A stretch of 64,000 nucleotides of DNA from Ascochyta rabiei (taxonomy: Eukaryota > Ascomycota > Dothideomycetes > Pleosporales > Didymellaceae), in the NCBI RefSeq assembly GCF_004011695.2, contig NC_082426.1, forward strand, positions 806,001 to 870,000. The letters are read 5' to 3'. The notes below the pieces were generated by a model, which saw only the letters and a list, made by a program, of their open reading frames with translations, searched no databases and was not told where the DNA came from. A program made the position numbers and the translations under genes. Below, piece by piece: positions 53,581 through 63,949 of the stretch (within the stretch, counting starts at the first letter, position 1; every line of letters begins with the position of its first letter).

Positions 53581-54618
53581 TCAGGTCTCAAACACATCAA
53601 AGTCCGCAACTGGTTTACCGCTCTGCATCACACCTCCACCCGGCACATAGACTCTGTTGCCTACACCCACAGCATAGGCACCGTGCCTCGGAATCCGCAT
53701 CTTTCCCACACTCTCCCATTTGTCTTTCACAGTGTCATAGACCTCCACCTGATCAAAGACGCCACTCTCGGTGCTCTTGTCGCCCTCACCCCCAAACAAA
53801 TATACCTTCGTCCCCACTGTTCCTGCAGCAACACCACCCCTTGGTGTCGGCATTCTCGCCCTACGCACTTTCCAGCCGGACTTGAGATCGCAGAGGTCTA
53901 GAACAAAGACTGTGTCTTTCACGTTCTCCTGTCCTTGATTGCGACCACCAAGGACATACATCTTGCCGTCCACGACTGCAGCGCCCGCATGATCTCTCCC
54001 CTCGGGCATATACTTCGCTCTGCGAGGCAGATCCAGCCACCGCTTCAGTGTTGTGTCGAAGATGCTGACCACAGCCACCGAGGCTTGTGTCCCGTTCTCG
54101 AAGAGCTCGAGATCCGTCATGCCGCCTGCGAGTATCATCTGGTCCTTGTAAACGCCGACGGCTGCACTGCCCCTCGCTTCTCCCGTCCGCAGGCCAGGGA
54201 TGCCTGACCATTTTTGCGTGTGAGTTGAGTAGACGAAGGAGTCGCTCGCGCTGCGCCATGCTGGTGGCGTCTCGTGGTCTGCCAGGCCACCAAGGACGTA
54301 CAGTTCCCCTTTCACAACGGCGGCGTTGATGTGGTTCATCGCTCTTGGAAAAGCTGGGGCAGCGGTCCACGTGTTGTTTGGGATCGAGTAGGATTGCATC
54401 AAAGAGGTCGTACGGACGGGAATCGTGCTGTTGTCATGTGTAGGGATGATGCCGCCTAAGACTACAATCGTGGATGGTGCTAAGTATAGTGTGGTGTGCT
54501 CTTGCCGAGGGATAGGGATGGGAGCGAGGGACGTCCATTTTGGCGTGTTATGGTCGGGGTATGAGAGGGTAGTGGTAAGGAAATAACCAAGAGTGAGAAC
54601 AATCTGGGTGGCGTACAT
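53581..54618 (-). CDS. Secreted kelch-repeat protein (345 aa)
   Basis: Predicted extracellular beta-propeller. Intronless. N-terminal signal peptide MYATQIVLTLGYFLTTTLSY. About six kelch-type units follow, each with a G-G preceded by hydrophobic residues and later W: TIVVLGGIIPTHD...NTWTA, GELYVLGGLADHE...QKWSGIPG, DQMILAGGMTDLE...KRWLDLP, GKMYVLGGRNQGQE...SGWKVRR, TKVYLFGGEGDKS...DKWESVG and NRVYVPGGGVM. No radical-copper-oxidase motif or membrane anchor. Propellers of this type bind proteins or glycans; partner unknown. Convergent with the DUF3500 gene, 130 bp apart. Confidence 0.87.
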   Translation of the reverse strand: MYATQIVLTLGYFLTTTLSYPDHNTPKWTSLAPIPIPRQEHTTLYLAPSTIVVLGGIIPTHDNSTIPVRTTSLMQSYSIPNNTWTAAPAFPRAMNHINAAVVKGELYVLGGLADHETPPAWRSASDSFVYSTHTQKWSGIPGLRTGEARGSAAVGVYKDQMILAGGMTDLELFENGTQASVAVVSIFDTTLKRWLDLPRRAKYMPEGRDHAGAAVVDGKMYVLGGRNQGQENVKDTVFVLDLCDLKSGWKVRRARMPTPRGGVAAGTVGTKVYLFGGEGDKSTESGVFDQVEVYDTVKDKWESVGKMRIPRHGAYAVGVGNRVYVPGGGVMQSGKPVADFDVFET

Positions 54619-54998
54619 GATAGGAAATTCGAAGGCGGTTGCTATTGCTTTAATGCGGTAGAGTTCTTGCTGCTTGTGTGTTCATTTTGTCGTGGTGGAA
54701 GCGGTGCATTTATAGTTTCTCCATTACTGCTGTTATAACTCAAAGTCCAGTGTGCCATTCCGTTCATTCACAACATCTCTAAGTCCAGTGGTTGTTGCCA
54801 AGCTCTTGGATGTAAGCATGCTGCGCGGCAGACTCGGCTATCAGAACGGAGACCTGCTGAAATCCGAGTTCTGGAAACGGACTTGCACACAACCTCTTCA
54901 TTCTCGTCCGCTGCGATGACCATGGGAGCTTATGTGAGATTGTCGATCGTCCATTGTTACTTGGATCTTTTGCATCTCTCTTCGCCACTGCGGGCACT
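54619..54998. other. Intergenic region between kelch and epoxide-hydrolase-like genes
   Basis: 380 bp containing the kelch gene promoter and the 3' flank of the hydrolase. No gene or repeat noticed. Confidence 0.45.
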
Positions 54999-55994
54999 CT
55001 ACTGTTTCCCGAAATTTTTCTTCAACCACGGCGCGATCCTCTTAACGACCTCGTCAGGCGCCTCATATGGAACCCAATGCGCCGCATCAATCGACTCCGC
55101 CTCCTCTAAGTTAGGCAACAACTGTTCCTTGTATGGCGTCATAATCTCTGGTCGAGAAACAGGGTCATCTGTGCACCCTAGGTACAGCGCTGGCACATTG
55201 ACAACTTTCCTTTCAGCTGGAACAGTCTTGTCGCTTGCACTCTGATGGTTATCTTTTGTAACAAGGTACCAGCACTGTGGGCCTTCGAAGCCGTCACGTG
55301 TCATACGGTCGATGAATGTCTTCTTGAACGCCGGATCCTGGGCATACGGGCGCAGCTTGTGCTCGTGACCGCCATTGATGAGGTAGTTCCTCAAAGCATC
55401 AGGAACAGTGAAAAGATCGGCCAATGTTTTCCCTTCGCCGTGTTGCGCGCGGAATGTACGTTCAAGATTATCGTACAGCAACTTGGGGCCGTCCGGGGCG
55501 GCGAGAACTCCCCAGTAGGAGAACATCGGTGCACCAAACACTTGCTGGGTCATGGCGTTGACCTTTTCGAGATTGAACTCATCACCACTGGGAGGCATGT
55601 ACGGAACATTGAGATTGATGAGGCCAACGACTCGATCGGGGTAGAAGTTGTAAAGGCGAGAAGCGGCGCTCGAGCCCCAATCGTGACCTATTGAAACCAC
55701 CTTGGGCGAACCTTCGGCATCGAGAATCTCGGTGATGTCTTTGCACATCCTGTCGAAACGGTACTCAGCGGGATCGGTTGGCTTATCTGTACCGTCGTAT
55801 CCAAGCATATCTGGGATGATCATGGGATGGTTTGTTGACCGGAGCCCTGTGGCAACGTCTTTCCACATGGCTGCATGGTCGGGCCAGCCATGATGGAAGA
55901 GAAGAGTTGGGAGCGACTTATTCCCATCGGCCACGTAGTAAGCGTATGTATACCCACGCGAGGTCTTCAGTGTTTTCTTCTGGAAGGCATCCAT
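54999..55994 (-). CDS. Alpha/beta hydrolase, soluble epoxide hydrolase-like (331 aa)
   Basis: Predicted to open epoxides to diols. Intronless. Oxyanion motif HHGWPD at 34-39. Nucleophile elbow SIGHDWGSSAA with Asp 105 rather than Ser, diagnostic of epoxide hydrolases or dehalogenases. NLNVPYMPPSGDEFN begins the cap. A cap Tyr candidate lies in FEGPQCWYLVTKDNHQ. The acid and His come in ALYLGCTDDPVSRPEIM and ESIDAAHWVPYEAPDEVVKR, so the triad Asp-Asp-His looks complete. No signal peptide, hence cytosolic. Near other xenobiotic/aromatic catabolic genes (FMO downstream coordinate-wise, carboxylesterase beyond). Confidence 0.9.
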   Translation of the reverse strand: MDAFQKKTLKTSRGYTYAYYVADGNKSLPTLLFHHGWPDHAAMWKDVATGLRSTNHPMIIPDMLGYDGTDKPTDPAEYRFDRMCKDITEILDAEGSPKVVSIGHDWGSSAASRLYNFYPDRVVGLINLNVPYMPPSGDEFNLEKVNAMTQQVFGAPMFSYWGVLAAPDGPKLLYDNLERTFRAQHGEGKTLADLFTVPDALRNYLINGGHEHKLRPYAQDPAFKKTFIDRMTRDGFEGPQCWYLVTKDNHQSASDKTVPAERKVVNVPALYLGCTDDPVSRPEIMTPYKEQLLPNLEEAESIDAAHWVPYEAPDEVVKRIAPWLKKNFGKQ

Positions 55995-56684
55995 ATCGCC
56001 TTGTCAATGACTAGCTGATACTGTGTTTCCCGCAGCGAGGGCTTTAGGTTATAGGCTCTGGATTGTACGATGCGCCCCTTCAGGATGTCAGCTCAGTCTT
56101 GGTTGGTGTTGCGAGATACAGAGTGGAATAAACCTTCTTTGCGGCCGTCTCTGTCGGATGATGCGGGGTCGTTGCCATTACCAAGGCTGGCATTAGGTAC
56201 GCCAAAGTGGATATTTATTGGGTAAGTTGGGTCGGACCAGAGATTAAATTGGAAGTGCTCCACACGCTAACTAGGAAGAAAGCAGCGCGGCTCTTAGCGG
56301 CTATCGCTGGTATTTAGGACCGTTTGATCTGTTTTCCAGTGCCCTGTTAGAGTGTTTGTACAAGATCAATAGACTGTAGGTCCTTCACCAGGACGTCGAA
56401 GACACGATAACCGTCCATCCAACGAAGGGTCTCACTCGGACTTGGCGAACCTTATGATAGAAGTTACGGCCGTAAAAGACTTCATTGTTTGCCAGCTGAG
56501 TTGTTTCTCACCTGCCTGTTTAGGAGATTCATTGTAAGCAAGGTATGCTTGCATCCTCGGCGGCATTCCAAGACTATGAGTCGCCCTTGCAATTCATCAG
56601 CAAAGTTACGGGATAAAGGGCGCTGATATCAATGAGAACGGCGGATTTTGTCGCATTTGACATTATTTCAGTGAGTACCAGAAG
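55995..56684. other. Intergenic region
   Basis: 690 bp between two minus-strand genes. Contains the epoxide-hydrolase-like promoter. No gene supported. Confidence 0.45.
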
Positions 56685-58179
56685 CTAGAGCTTTGCAATT
56701 AGTTTCTCTGAGCCAAGAATATTCCTGGCATACTCGTACTTCAATTCTAGGACCCTGAATCCTTTCTTGGCCCACTCATCTTCCCACTTCGGTAGCTCAT
56801 AAGCCTCTGTTCCTTCGGCTGGTAGTCTTGCAATTGCTCGCAGCGCATTGAAGTACTCTTCAAAATCTGGCGCGATAGTGTGGAAAATATGCGTGGGCCC
56901 AAGACGTTTCACTCTGTCCTCTTCCCATCTCCTTTGCTCAGCTGTGGAAGGCAAAGTACCACGTCCAGCAAGCACGCGCGCGACGGCTACGGCTTGATAC
57001 TCGTACGCACGGAAGGAGAGCGCAGCACGGATCTGTCCCACAACCGCGAGTGATGGATCGGCAACATTAAACGCGTGCTGATAAAAGCCTGCCAATCTAT
57101 TCCTTGGTGTGACAGGATTGGGTTCAAGGAAGGAATACGATAATCTGTATCCTGTGGCGAAGTACACAACATCCACATCAGGACCAGAAACCCAGCTCCC
57201 GTCACTGAATTCCACCGTACCGCCATTATCGAGTGTGAATCTTGAAATTGTCGGCTTCTTGGCTACACCTGGGAGCTTCCAGATGTTATCGAGCGCAGGG
57301 TTCGCATTCTCGCCACGCTGCGCTACAATCAGGGGCCCGCGTACAGAAGTGTACGTGTCGAGGACGAAGTCGCTAGCAGACACGCTGCCGCCAACCACTA
57401 CAACAGACTTGTCGACATAGGCGTCGCGGCTGCGGAACTGCTTCGAGTGCTGGAGGCGTTCAGGCCAACGTTTGTACCACTCCTCTATGCCGGGAATCTT
57501 AGGGATGTACGGCACACTGTAGTGACCTGTTGCGACGACTACAGCATCGAAGCTCTCGGTCCACCAGTAGTCGTGGCTTTCACCTTTGAAATGTACATCT
57601 GATCGACGTAGAGTGATGTCCCATTTTCCAGTCTCCGTGTTCTTGCTAATGCGCTCAACGGTGGTGTTGAATGTAACTCGATGCAGGTGTTTTGCAAAGA
57701 TGTCCTCGAGATAGTCAGCGACGACCTTCCAGGGTCGAGTAGGATTCGCGTGGCCGAAGCGGCGCACCGACAGAGCCGAGTTGATCTTTGGAATTGATGC
57801 GTAGGTGAACTCCATGACCGTGGCTCCGACATTGCTGTCGAGGTAATGGTACAAGCCGGTCCTTGATGTTGTATCTTCTGGCGCAGGAGATGCGAAGGTT
57901 GGAAGTTGTGGCGGGGCAGTGTTGCGCTGTGGTGTGACTAGTGTTGACTGGAAAGTGTCGGGATGTTCATCGTAAAGCCTAGGCATAGTCAGACCATAAC
58001 TGTTTACAGGGACACGGGTGATTGCTTGTAGCGCACCATGTACCCCCAACTCTATCTTTCCGCTCTAAGACACGGATCGTATCGAAGGACTTTTCTTCAT
58101 CCAACGCTTTGACAGCCGACAGGCCAGATGGTCCAGCGCCGATGACTGCCACAGTACTGATACGGGCATTTGAAGTCAT
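56685..58179 (-). CDS. Flavin-containing monooxygenase (FMO-like, 478 aa)
   Basis: NADPH- and FAD-dependent class B monooxygenase oxygenating N, S or ketone substrates. Exons 58037-58179 and 56685-57978 join across a 58-nt intron (57979-58036); the junction completes RVGGTWLYDEHPDTFQ. FAD motif AVIGAGPSGLSAVKAL (Gly 14, 16, 19). The FMO motif region is ESFDAVVVATGHYSVPYIPK, where ATG-x-Y is conserved. NADPH motif KSVVVVGGSVSASDFVLDTY. Second ATG motif DVVYFATGYRLSYSF. No membrane anchor. The classical FxGxxxHxxxY reads GIEEWYKRWPERLQHSKQFR, with the His retained. Substrate not predictable. Confidence 0.92.
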
Positions 58180-60026
58180 CTTGTCTTCACAGAATGAAGG
58201 TTATGTTCACCGACCTGACCTGGCCTGTAAAACTGGCAACATATGGGCAGTGTTGCTATATATCCGTCGCACCGGAGCGATAACATTATGACGCCATCCT
58301 GCACAACATAACGTTTGCGCAGCTACTCTGGTAACTGGCATAAGTAGCGTGAGTGGGTCAAGGCACTAGGAATTTGACTGAGACCGTAAACCTTGTGAGT
58401 ATTTATCTTACACTAATTACAGAGCTTTTCATTGCTGACTACCCCTGCTGCAGGCCTTGTGCGTGGCTGTGGATATCCGAATAGGTAGGCTCACTTTGCC
58501 AGCCACTGCCAGGCCCAACCACACTACTTATGCCTGCTACCCTAGTAGATTGCATATTCTGTATCTGTTTCTGTGGTGTACAATATCGACTAGTAAGCTG
58601 TGCGCATGAACTCCTGCTGTTGATGCGGCTGTTCGATTTGCGAGTGAGGACTTGTTAAGCTTTTCGCCATATCGGTCACCCACTGTCCTTAGGATCTGAG
58701 CTTTGCAGTTGGTTCAATGTTACTCTTTGCAGTAAGTCTGATTGGTCGTCCGGCGATACGACAACAGACACAGATTAGAGTGGATGTGGTGGAGACGTGG
58801 CGTGAGGATTGAGGTTTTGTTGTTTGCTGTAGCAGGGATGGCTCTCACGACATCGTAGGGTGCGATGCGCTCATCACCGAGGTCGGCCTGTGACAGGTGG
58901 TCACCTACAAGGCGAGAAGCAATTGATGCAGACCCAGGATAAGGAGGCTTGTGGATGCTTTTTGTTGGTCTATAACGATTCAACTGACGTCGAGAGCTTC
59001 TGGAGCTATGGCTTCGTCTGTGAGAACACGAGGCTGGTTGTTATGCGTACGACAGGTCGAGGTGCAATGATTCGTTGATTTAAGCATTGAAGGCAACGCG
59101 AACACCAAGAAGAAATCAGTAACAGAACGTTCCGTTGTGGCAGGCATGATTGGTATGTGGCTGCATGTCGCACTGGCCCGCACTACCCTTACTTTGAGTC
59201 GGATGGACGTTGGATCATGTTGTTTGTGAACGGAGCATGGTGTCGCACGCATGCATAGTCTACAGACACGAAAGGCGCCAAGGAATGCTGAGAGGTAAGC
59301 AGGTCTGCACATCATAAGATTTCGCGAAAGCGCGAACGCGTTAGTCGTCTTATGCAGGAGTCTGCCCTTGGCTTGGCTAAAGAGGACGTTCTCACGATCC
59401 TTCCTTTTAGTCACCCCGTGCATGTGCGACAAACCCTTGCTGGTCGCTATGACCATGCTTATCCCCGCATCCGAATCCCACCTACACAGCCCTGCCCGGT
59501 GCCTGGTCGAAACAGCGCTTCCAGGGTGCCACGAACCGTTGTGTATAACAATGCTGGGCCGTTCAAAAGACATAGTGATACCGCGGGGTGTGTTGCACCT
59601 GCCTGTTACGGAAGGGTTGCATACGCACGGCTGCGTGCCGAGAGATGTTCGACATTCAGGCCTCTCCACCAACGAGTACCTGAGTATCGTTGCCGGCTTT
59701 AAAACCTAGTGCCGCAGGTTCAATCAGCCCTAGGCAAAGGGTTAACCAAGTGCTGATGTCACACAGGCTTGCACCTTCCACTTCTGTTCGACGGCAGGCC
59801 GTTGGTTTCGTCTGGACTCACTGTATGCCTTGATAGCGAGAAGAGGCGGCTTGCGAAATGAAGCTACAAGGCAAACCACGCCCTCCTTGGCTCCCTTGCT
59901 TCGCGCGGCGCCCAGCAAACAACTCAGCGTTGAAAAGGCAGACGAGTGAAAGCTGACTTCATCAAGAGACCGGTCCTTCAAAAGCTCGCGCAGGCAACGT
60001 CTACACTTGCAGCATTCGACTTTGAC
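58180..60026. other. 1.85-kb gene-free interval
   Basis: Overlapping frames on both strands (58980-59672 minus, 230 codons; 59352-59709 plus) have no motif and high Cys/Arg/His content, so I treat them as chance. The first part is the FMO promoter and the last part the carboxylesterase promoter. Confidence 0.45.
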
Positions 60027-61811
60027 ATGAAGGCCTTCCTTTTGGCGAGTATTGTGGGTTGCACTCGCGTCGCAGCGGGTGCACTTCGTGTTGACGATGC
60101 CTCCAGTGGCGTGGCGTACCGTGGCATCGAGCGCGATGGAATCCAGCATTTCTACGGCATCCCATATGGACAGGACACAAGTGGCGAGAACAGGTTCAAG
60201 CCACCTCGCCTCTACGTACCAGCTGCAGGATCGGTCGTTGACGCGACAAAGCCTGGGATCGCTTGTCCACAGCCGCTTGGGAAATCGTCCCCACCACTGG
60301 GACAAGGCAATGTGACGAGAGTCTCAGAAGATTGCTTGAATCTGAACATAGTGAGGCCAAGACTCAATGATACCAGTGGGCACGGAAAGTTGCCGGTTAT
60401 GGTCTGGATTCATGGCGGTAAGTTCGGGAGCACGGGAGCCGTTGACAATCGAACTAACGATCGAACAGGCAGCTTCTGGTGGGGTTCGAACATGGAACCA
60501 ACCTTCCAGCCCGATGGGTTGGTCCAGCAGTCTGTTGAAGGTGGTAACCCAGTGATTCACGTCGCGATGAACTACCGCCTGGGATTTTTCGGTTTCGCGC
60601 AATCGGACTCGCTCAAACAGGAGGGTAGCGAGAATGCTGGACTTCGGGATCAGCGCCTTGCCATCGAATGGGTTCGAGATAACATCGAACTCTTTGGTGG
60701 TGATCCGGAAAACATCACCATCTTTGGACAATCATCTGGTGGCCTTGCTATCGGCATGCACATCCTCGCGTACGGGGGAGCTAAGCCACTTCCATTTCAA
60801 CGGGGTATCGCGGAGTCACAATCTCTCGAGCCCGGTATTACTGGCAACTTCACCAGGGATGCCATGTCTGAGCTGGTGGACTACGTCGCATGTAACACTA
60901 CTGATCTCCAGGCGCCAGAGACGATTGCTTGCTTGCGTGGGATGGACACCGAGAAATTGTTGAATGCATCTCTTTCCACCTACGCAAGTGACATCAGTCA
61001 CAACGTGGGCGATATCTGGCTTCCGGTGGTGGATGGTGACTTCCTTCCTGCACCTCCAAGTCAACTAATCGACCAAGGTCGATTCGGCAACGCGACGTTC
61101 ATGACAGGCTGGACTCAAGATGACCTGAACTTCTACACGGACATCAGCATTGCCACCGCAAACGACTCGTACAACTTTGTTCGCTCGTACCTTCCGGCAA
61201 TACCAGAAACTTCTCTAGATACCTTGTTGGCTCTGTACCCAGTCACTCAGTTTGCACCACCGTCTGGTACCAACTTGACAGCGGAGTTCTACCGCACAGC
61301 ACGCATCTTCCGGGATATCTTGATGGTGTGTCCGTCAATCCATCTAGGTGCTGCGCTGCACAGGACATACGCAGCACCGATCTTCCACTATGATTTCAAT
61401 CAGACCATCCTTGAACCAATTCTGGAACACATCACCAATGTATCGCACTTCGGAGCAGTCCACACGTCGGAATTCGCGTACGTGTTCGGTAGTTGGCAGG
61501 CATATAACAACTCTGGAAACCCACTGAATCCAACGGAGGCAGACTATGCTTTGCAGGAGCGCGCAAGCCGGTCATGGAGCACATTTGCGACTACAGGGCA
61601 CCCAACACAAGAGGGCGAGGTAACTGTGCAGGGGTGGCTCGACGCCTACGGTTCTTCGGATCAGACACACGTCATGACGATCGGTGGGCCATGGGAGGGA
61701 TGGTGGCCATTAAGTGGTGCGGATTCCCCGGAGGTGGTGCGGCGACAGCATCTGGTTGAAAGATGTGCATTTCTCAACGATCCTGAGATCATCAAGGGTC
61801 TCCAATACTGA
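60027..61811 (+). CDS. Secreted type-B carboxylesterase/lipase (577 aa after splicing)
   Basis: Extracellular serine esterase. Signal peptide MKAFLLASIVGCTRVAAG. SEDCLNLNIVRPRLND is the carboxylesterase-B block. A 51-nt intron (60418-60468, GTAAGT...CTAAC...ACAG) interrupts the oxyanion loop: spliced, it reads VMVWIHGGSFWWGSN, whereas unspliced reading inserts 17 residues there without a stop. MNYRLGFFGFAQSDS, GLRDQRLAIEWVRDNIELFG and the nucleophile ITIFGQSSGGLAIGMH follow. The family elbow is GESAGG, here GQSSGG, with the Ser intact. A late HFGAVHTSEFAYVFG carries the His. Many sequons. Length suits the family (540-600 aa). Start Met 60027 is chosen because it begins the signal peptide; an upstream in-frame Met at 59946 would bury it. 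Confidence 0.93.
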   Translation: MKAFLLASIVGCTRVAAGALRVDDASSGVAYRGIERDGIQHFYGIPYGQDTSGENRFKPPRLYVPAAGSVVDATKPGIACPQPLGKSSPPLGQGNVTRVSEDCLNLNIVRPRLNDTSGHGKLPVMVWIHGGKFGSTGAVDNRTNDRTGSFWWGSNMEPTFQPDGLVQQSVEGGNPVIHVAMNYRLGFFGFAQSDSLKQEGSENAGLRDQRLAIEWVRDNIELFGGDPENITIFGQSSGGLAIGMHILAYGGAKPLPFQRGIAESQSLEPGITGNFTRDAMSELVDYVACNTTDLQAPETIACLRGMDTEKLLNASLSTYASDISHNVGDIWLPVVDGDFLPAPPSQLIDQGRFGNATFMTGWTQDDLNFYTDISIATANDSYNFVRSYLPAIPETSLDTLLALYPVTQFAPPSGTNLTAEFYRTARIFRDILMVCPSIHLGAALHRTYAAPIFHYDFNQTILEPILEHITNVSHFGAVHTSEFAYVFGSWQAYNNSGNPLNPTEADYALQERASRSWSTFATTGHPTQEGEVTVQGWLDAYGSSDQTHVMTIGGPWEGWWPLSGADSPEVVRRQHLVERCAFLNDPEIIKGLQY

Positions 61812-61875
61812 GTTGCGGCCGCCTTGTAATACATGTGTCAGATTGCTGGACAGCAATACCTATAGGCATTTTGCT

Positions 61876-62777
61876 TCAAGCGGCTGCTTTGTCTTGGTGT
61901 ATTTCCTTTGCCTCACCACGCTTTTGATCCTGTATCTTGCATCCAGCCATGTCGAGAATGCAATCCCATTCTGCTTTCCGCACACGACAGACACTCAACC
62001 TTCCATTCGTGATGAGCTGCATATCCTTCAGCTTGCCACCATTCGCGGCATCATCTTTGATGCTCTTGAGGTCAACCACCGAATCAAACTTCTGGACAAA
62101 CTCCACGCCCACACAATACCACTTCGGCTTCGCTCTGTCGCTCTTGGAATCGTAGTACGGGTCCTTGCTGTCGAACGCCGTCTCGTCCACTTTAGCTTCC
62201 TCTACCACCCTGAGCACACCAACGACGCCTGACGGCTTCGCGTTGCTGTGGTAGAAGAAGCCCAGGTCGCCTTTGCGCATGGCTTGCATGTTGTTTCGTG
62301 CTTGTGGGTTCCGCACGCCGCCCCAGGGTTCAGGCTGGGTACATGCGGCTAGGTCATCGATGGAAAAGGCTACGTTGGTGCCGTTCTCGTAGCGGGGGAG
62401 CGGCTCCGCCTTCAGGAGCCAGTAGACTTCTTGGCAGCCGTTTGAATCGCGGTTCGAGTCGTTGGAAGGAGTTGCAACTGGCTTGGTGGGTTTCGAGGGG
62501 TTGGATTCGGATTTAATGGGCTTCGAATGTAGCTCGGATTTTGTGCTCTTTTTGGCTGGTGGGCTGCCATCGCAGTAGACTGTTAGTAGGGCTGTTGGAA
62601 TCGAGGTTCGAGGACATGCCTGTCGTTTAGCACGTCGTCTTCACGCACGCGTTTCCGACGCGTCGACTTGTTCGCATTGCGCCTTGGCGCTGCTTTTTCA
62701 GACGAAGATGAACTATCCTCACTGTACTTGGAGGCTACTGTAGTCATCTGACGCGTAGACCGACGTGTTTCTACCAT
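61876..62777 (-). CDS. EVE-domain protein, THYN1-like (about 278 aa)
   Basis: Nuclear protein of the PUA-related EVE family, which recognises modified nucleobases in characterised members. Exons 62645-62777 and 61876-62579 join across a 65-nt intron (62580-62644, GTGAAG...CTAACAG). The N-terminus is basic and Ser-rich (MVETRRSTRQMTTVASKYSE, then PRRNANKSTRRKR), looking like a nuclear localisation signal. The EVE domain begins EVYWLLKAEPLPRYENGTNV, continues FSIDDLAACTQPEPWGGVRN then PQARNNMQAMRKGDLGFFYH, and has PKWYCVGVEFVQKFDSVVDL. W-x-LKAEP and GVRNxQARN are family signatures. Donor choice in the intron is moderately certain. It is convergent with the carboxylesterase, 64 bp apart. Confidence 0.9.
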
Positions 62778-63511
62778 CTCGACTACGTTGTGCTGTGTAT
62801 CGAAGAGGATGAGCTCCGAGGAAGGTGCTTAGAGCTTCGATGACGTGATTGGGCGGGAAATCCAGGGTCCACCTTTAGCCCTCCACTCTCCTTCCCTCTG
62901 CCACCACTAAGACACGAGACGTTCAGCCAGGTCTTCGAGCTTTCACAAGTTCGAGAATATTAATGCAATCTTGCGACCGCACATACTGCTCCACCGTCGG
63001 TACCTGACCCTGGTTGGAAGACCCCACGAACAGACGACATATTTCTCATGAAGTTCACAATTATTATTTTCTTCGAAACAGGATACATGCCAGAGTCAGG
63101 GCGGCACCACTAACTCTCGCAGCGACACACCTACATCCACATATCTACACGACTCATACACCTCACCGCTTCGCCGCACAACAACAATCCCCTTGCTAGA
63201 TGCATAACGGCGAGAGTGGTATGAGCCCACTACTGGAGTTTGCAGAACACAAGGGGCGCCCTTCCTGATCCCTACCTTCATCCACGCGGACCAGTCGCAG
63301 ATTACAAGCTACTGTCTACTGGATAGATGCTGGTCTCAACGATAGCTTGTGGAGTGGTGGGGAGACAGTGATTCGTAGCTTTGTCGTTGGTCTAGAAAGA
63401 TAGGCATGGCAAACGTAGACGACTGTGTATCTCACGGTTACGAGCCGCTGGAGTCAAGGGGGTAGAGAGAGGCAGGGTGAGTACAGTTACAGATGCCACG
63501 TCATGTCAGGA
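62778..63511. other. Intergenic region
   Basis: EVE gene promoter followed by sequence with no supported gene. Confidence 0.45.
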
Positions 63512-63832
63512 TTATGAATGCCGGATGTAAAACCCCTTTTGCACATTACTGATCCCCTTCTTGGATCTCTTCCCACAATCAGGACAGACGCTCTTGCACG
63601 TGACATTTGGACAAATGCGCGATCCGGCGTGGGTACAGCAACAGTGACCACACACGAAGTGGTGCTTCGAGACGGCCTTTGCCCTGTTTCCATGTCGCAC
63701 ACCAAGCAAGAGGTCTGTTGCTAGTTCTGCACTCGAACGAAGGAGTTCGACGTTACTTGGATTCTGCAGGGTGGTCTGAAACACAGAATGACGGCCTGCA
63801 ACAGCACCGATGACTATGTCTCGCAGTTTCAT
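63512..63832 (-). CDS. Candidate small Cys-rich (zinc-ribbon-like) protein, 106 aa
   Basis: Not recognised. The C-terminal half contains HHFVCGHCCCTHAGSRICPN then VTCKSVCPDCGKRSKKG, with paired Cys (CGHC, CPDC) that could form a zinc ribbon or knuckle. The N-terminal half is featureless. Could be real, the last exon of a larger gene, or chance. Confidence 0.28.
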   Translation of the reverse strand: MKLRDIVIGAVAGRHSVFQTTLQNPSNVELLRSSAELATDLLLGVRHGNRAKAVSKHHFVCGHCCCTHAGSRICPNVTCKSVCPDCGKRSKKGISNVQKGFYIRHS

Positions 63833-63949
63833 ATGGGCTGGGACCTCCCTTGTCGCTTAGTCGTAAATGAAGGCAGCAATGACGCCCCAGTCGCCCTAGT
63901 CGCCGCTGTCAACGCTTTCAATCCCAGCTTACGAGCACCATCTCCATCA

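Noticed and set aside
58980..59672. 230-codon minus-strand ORF
   Set aside because: Cys/Arg/His/Met-rich with no ordered hydrophobic pattern or motif, and overlapped by plus-strand ORFs of similar quality.
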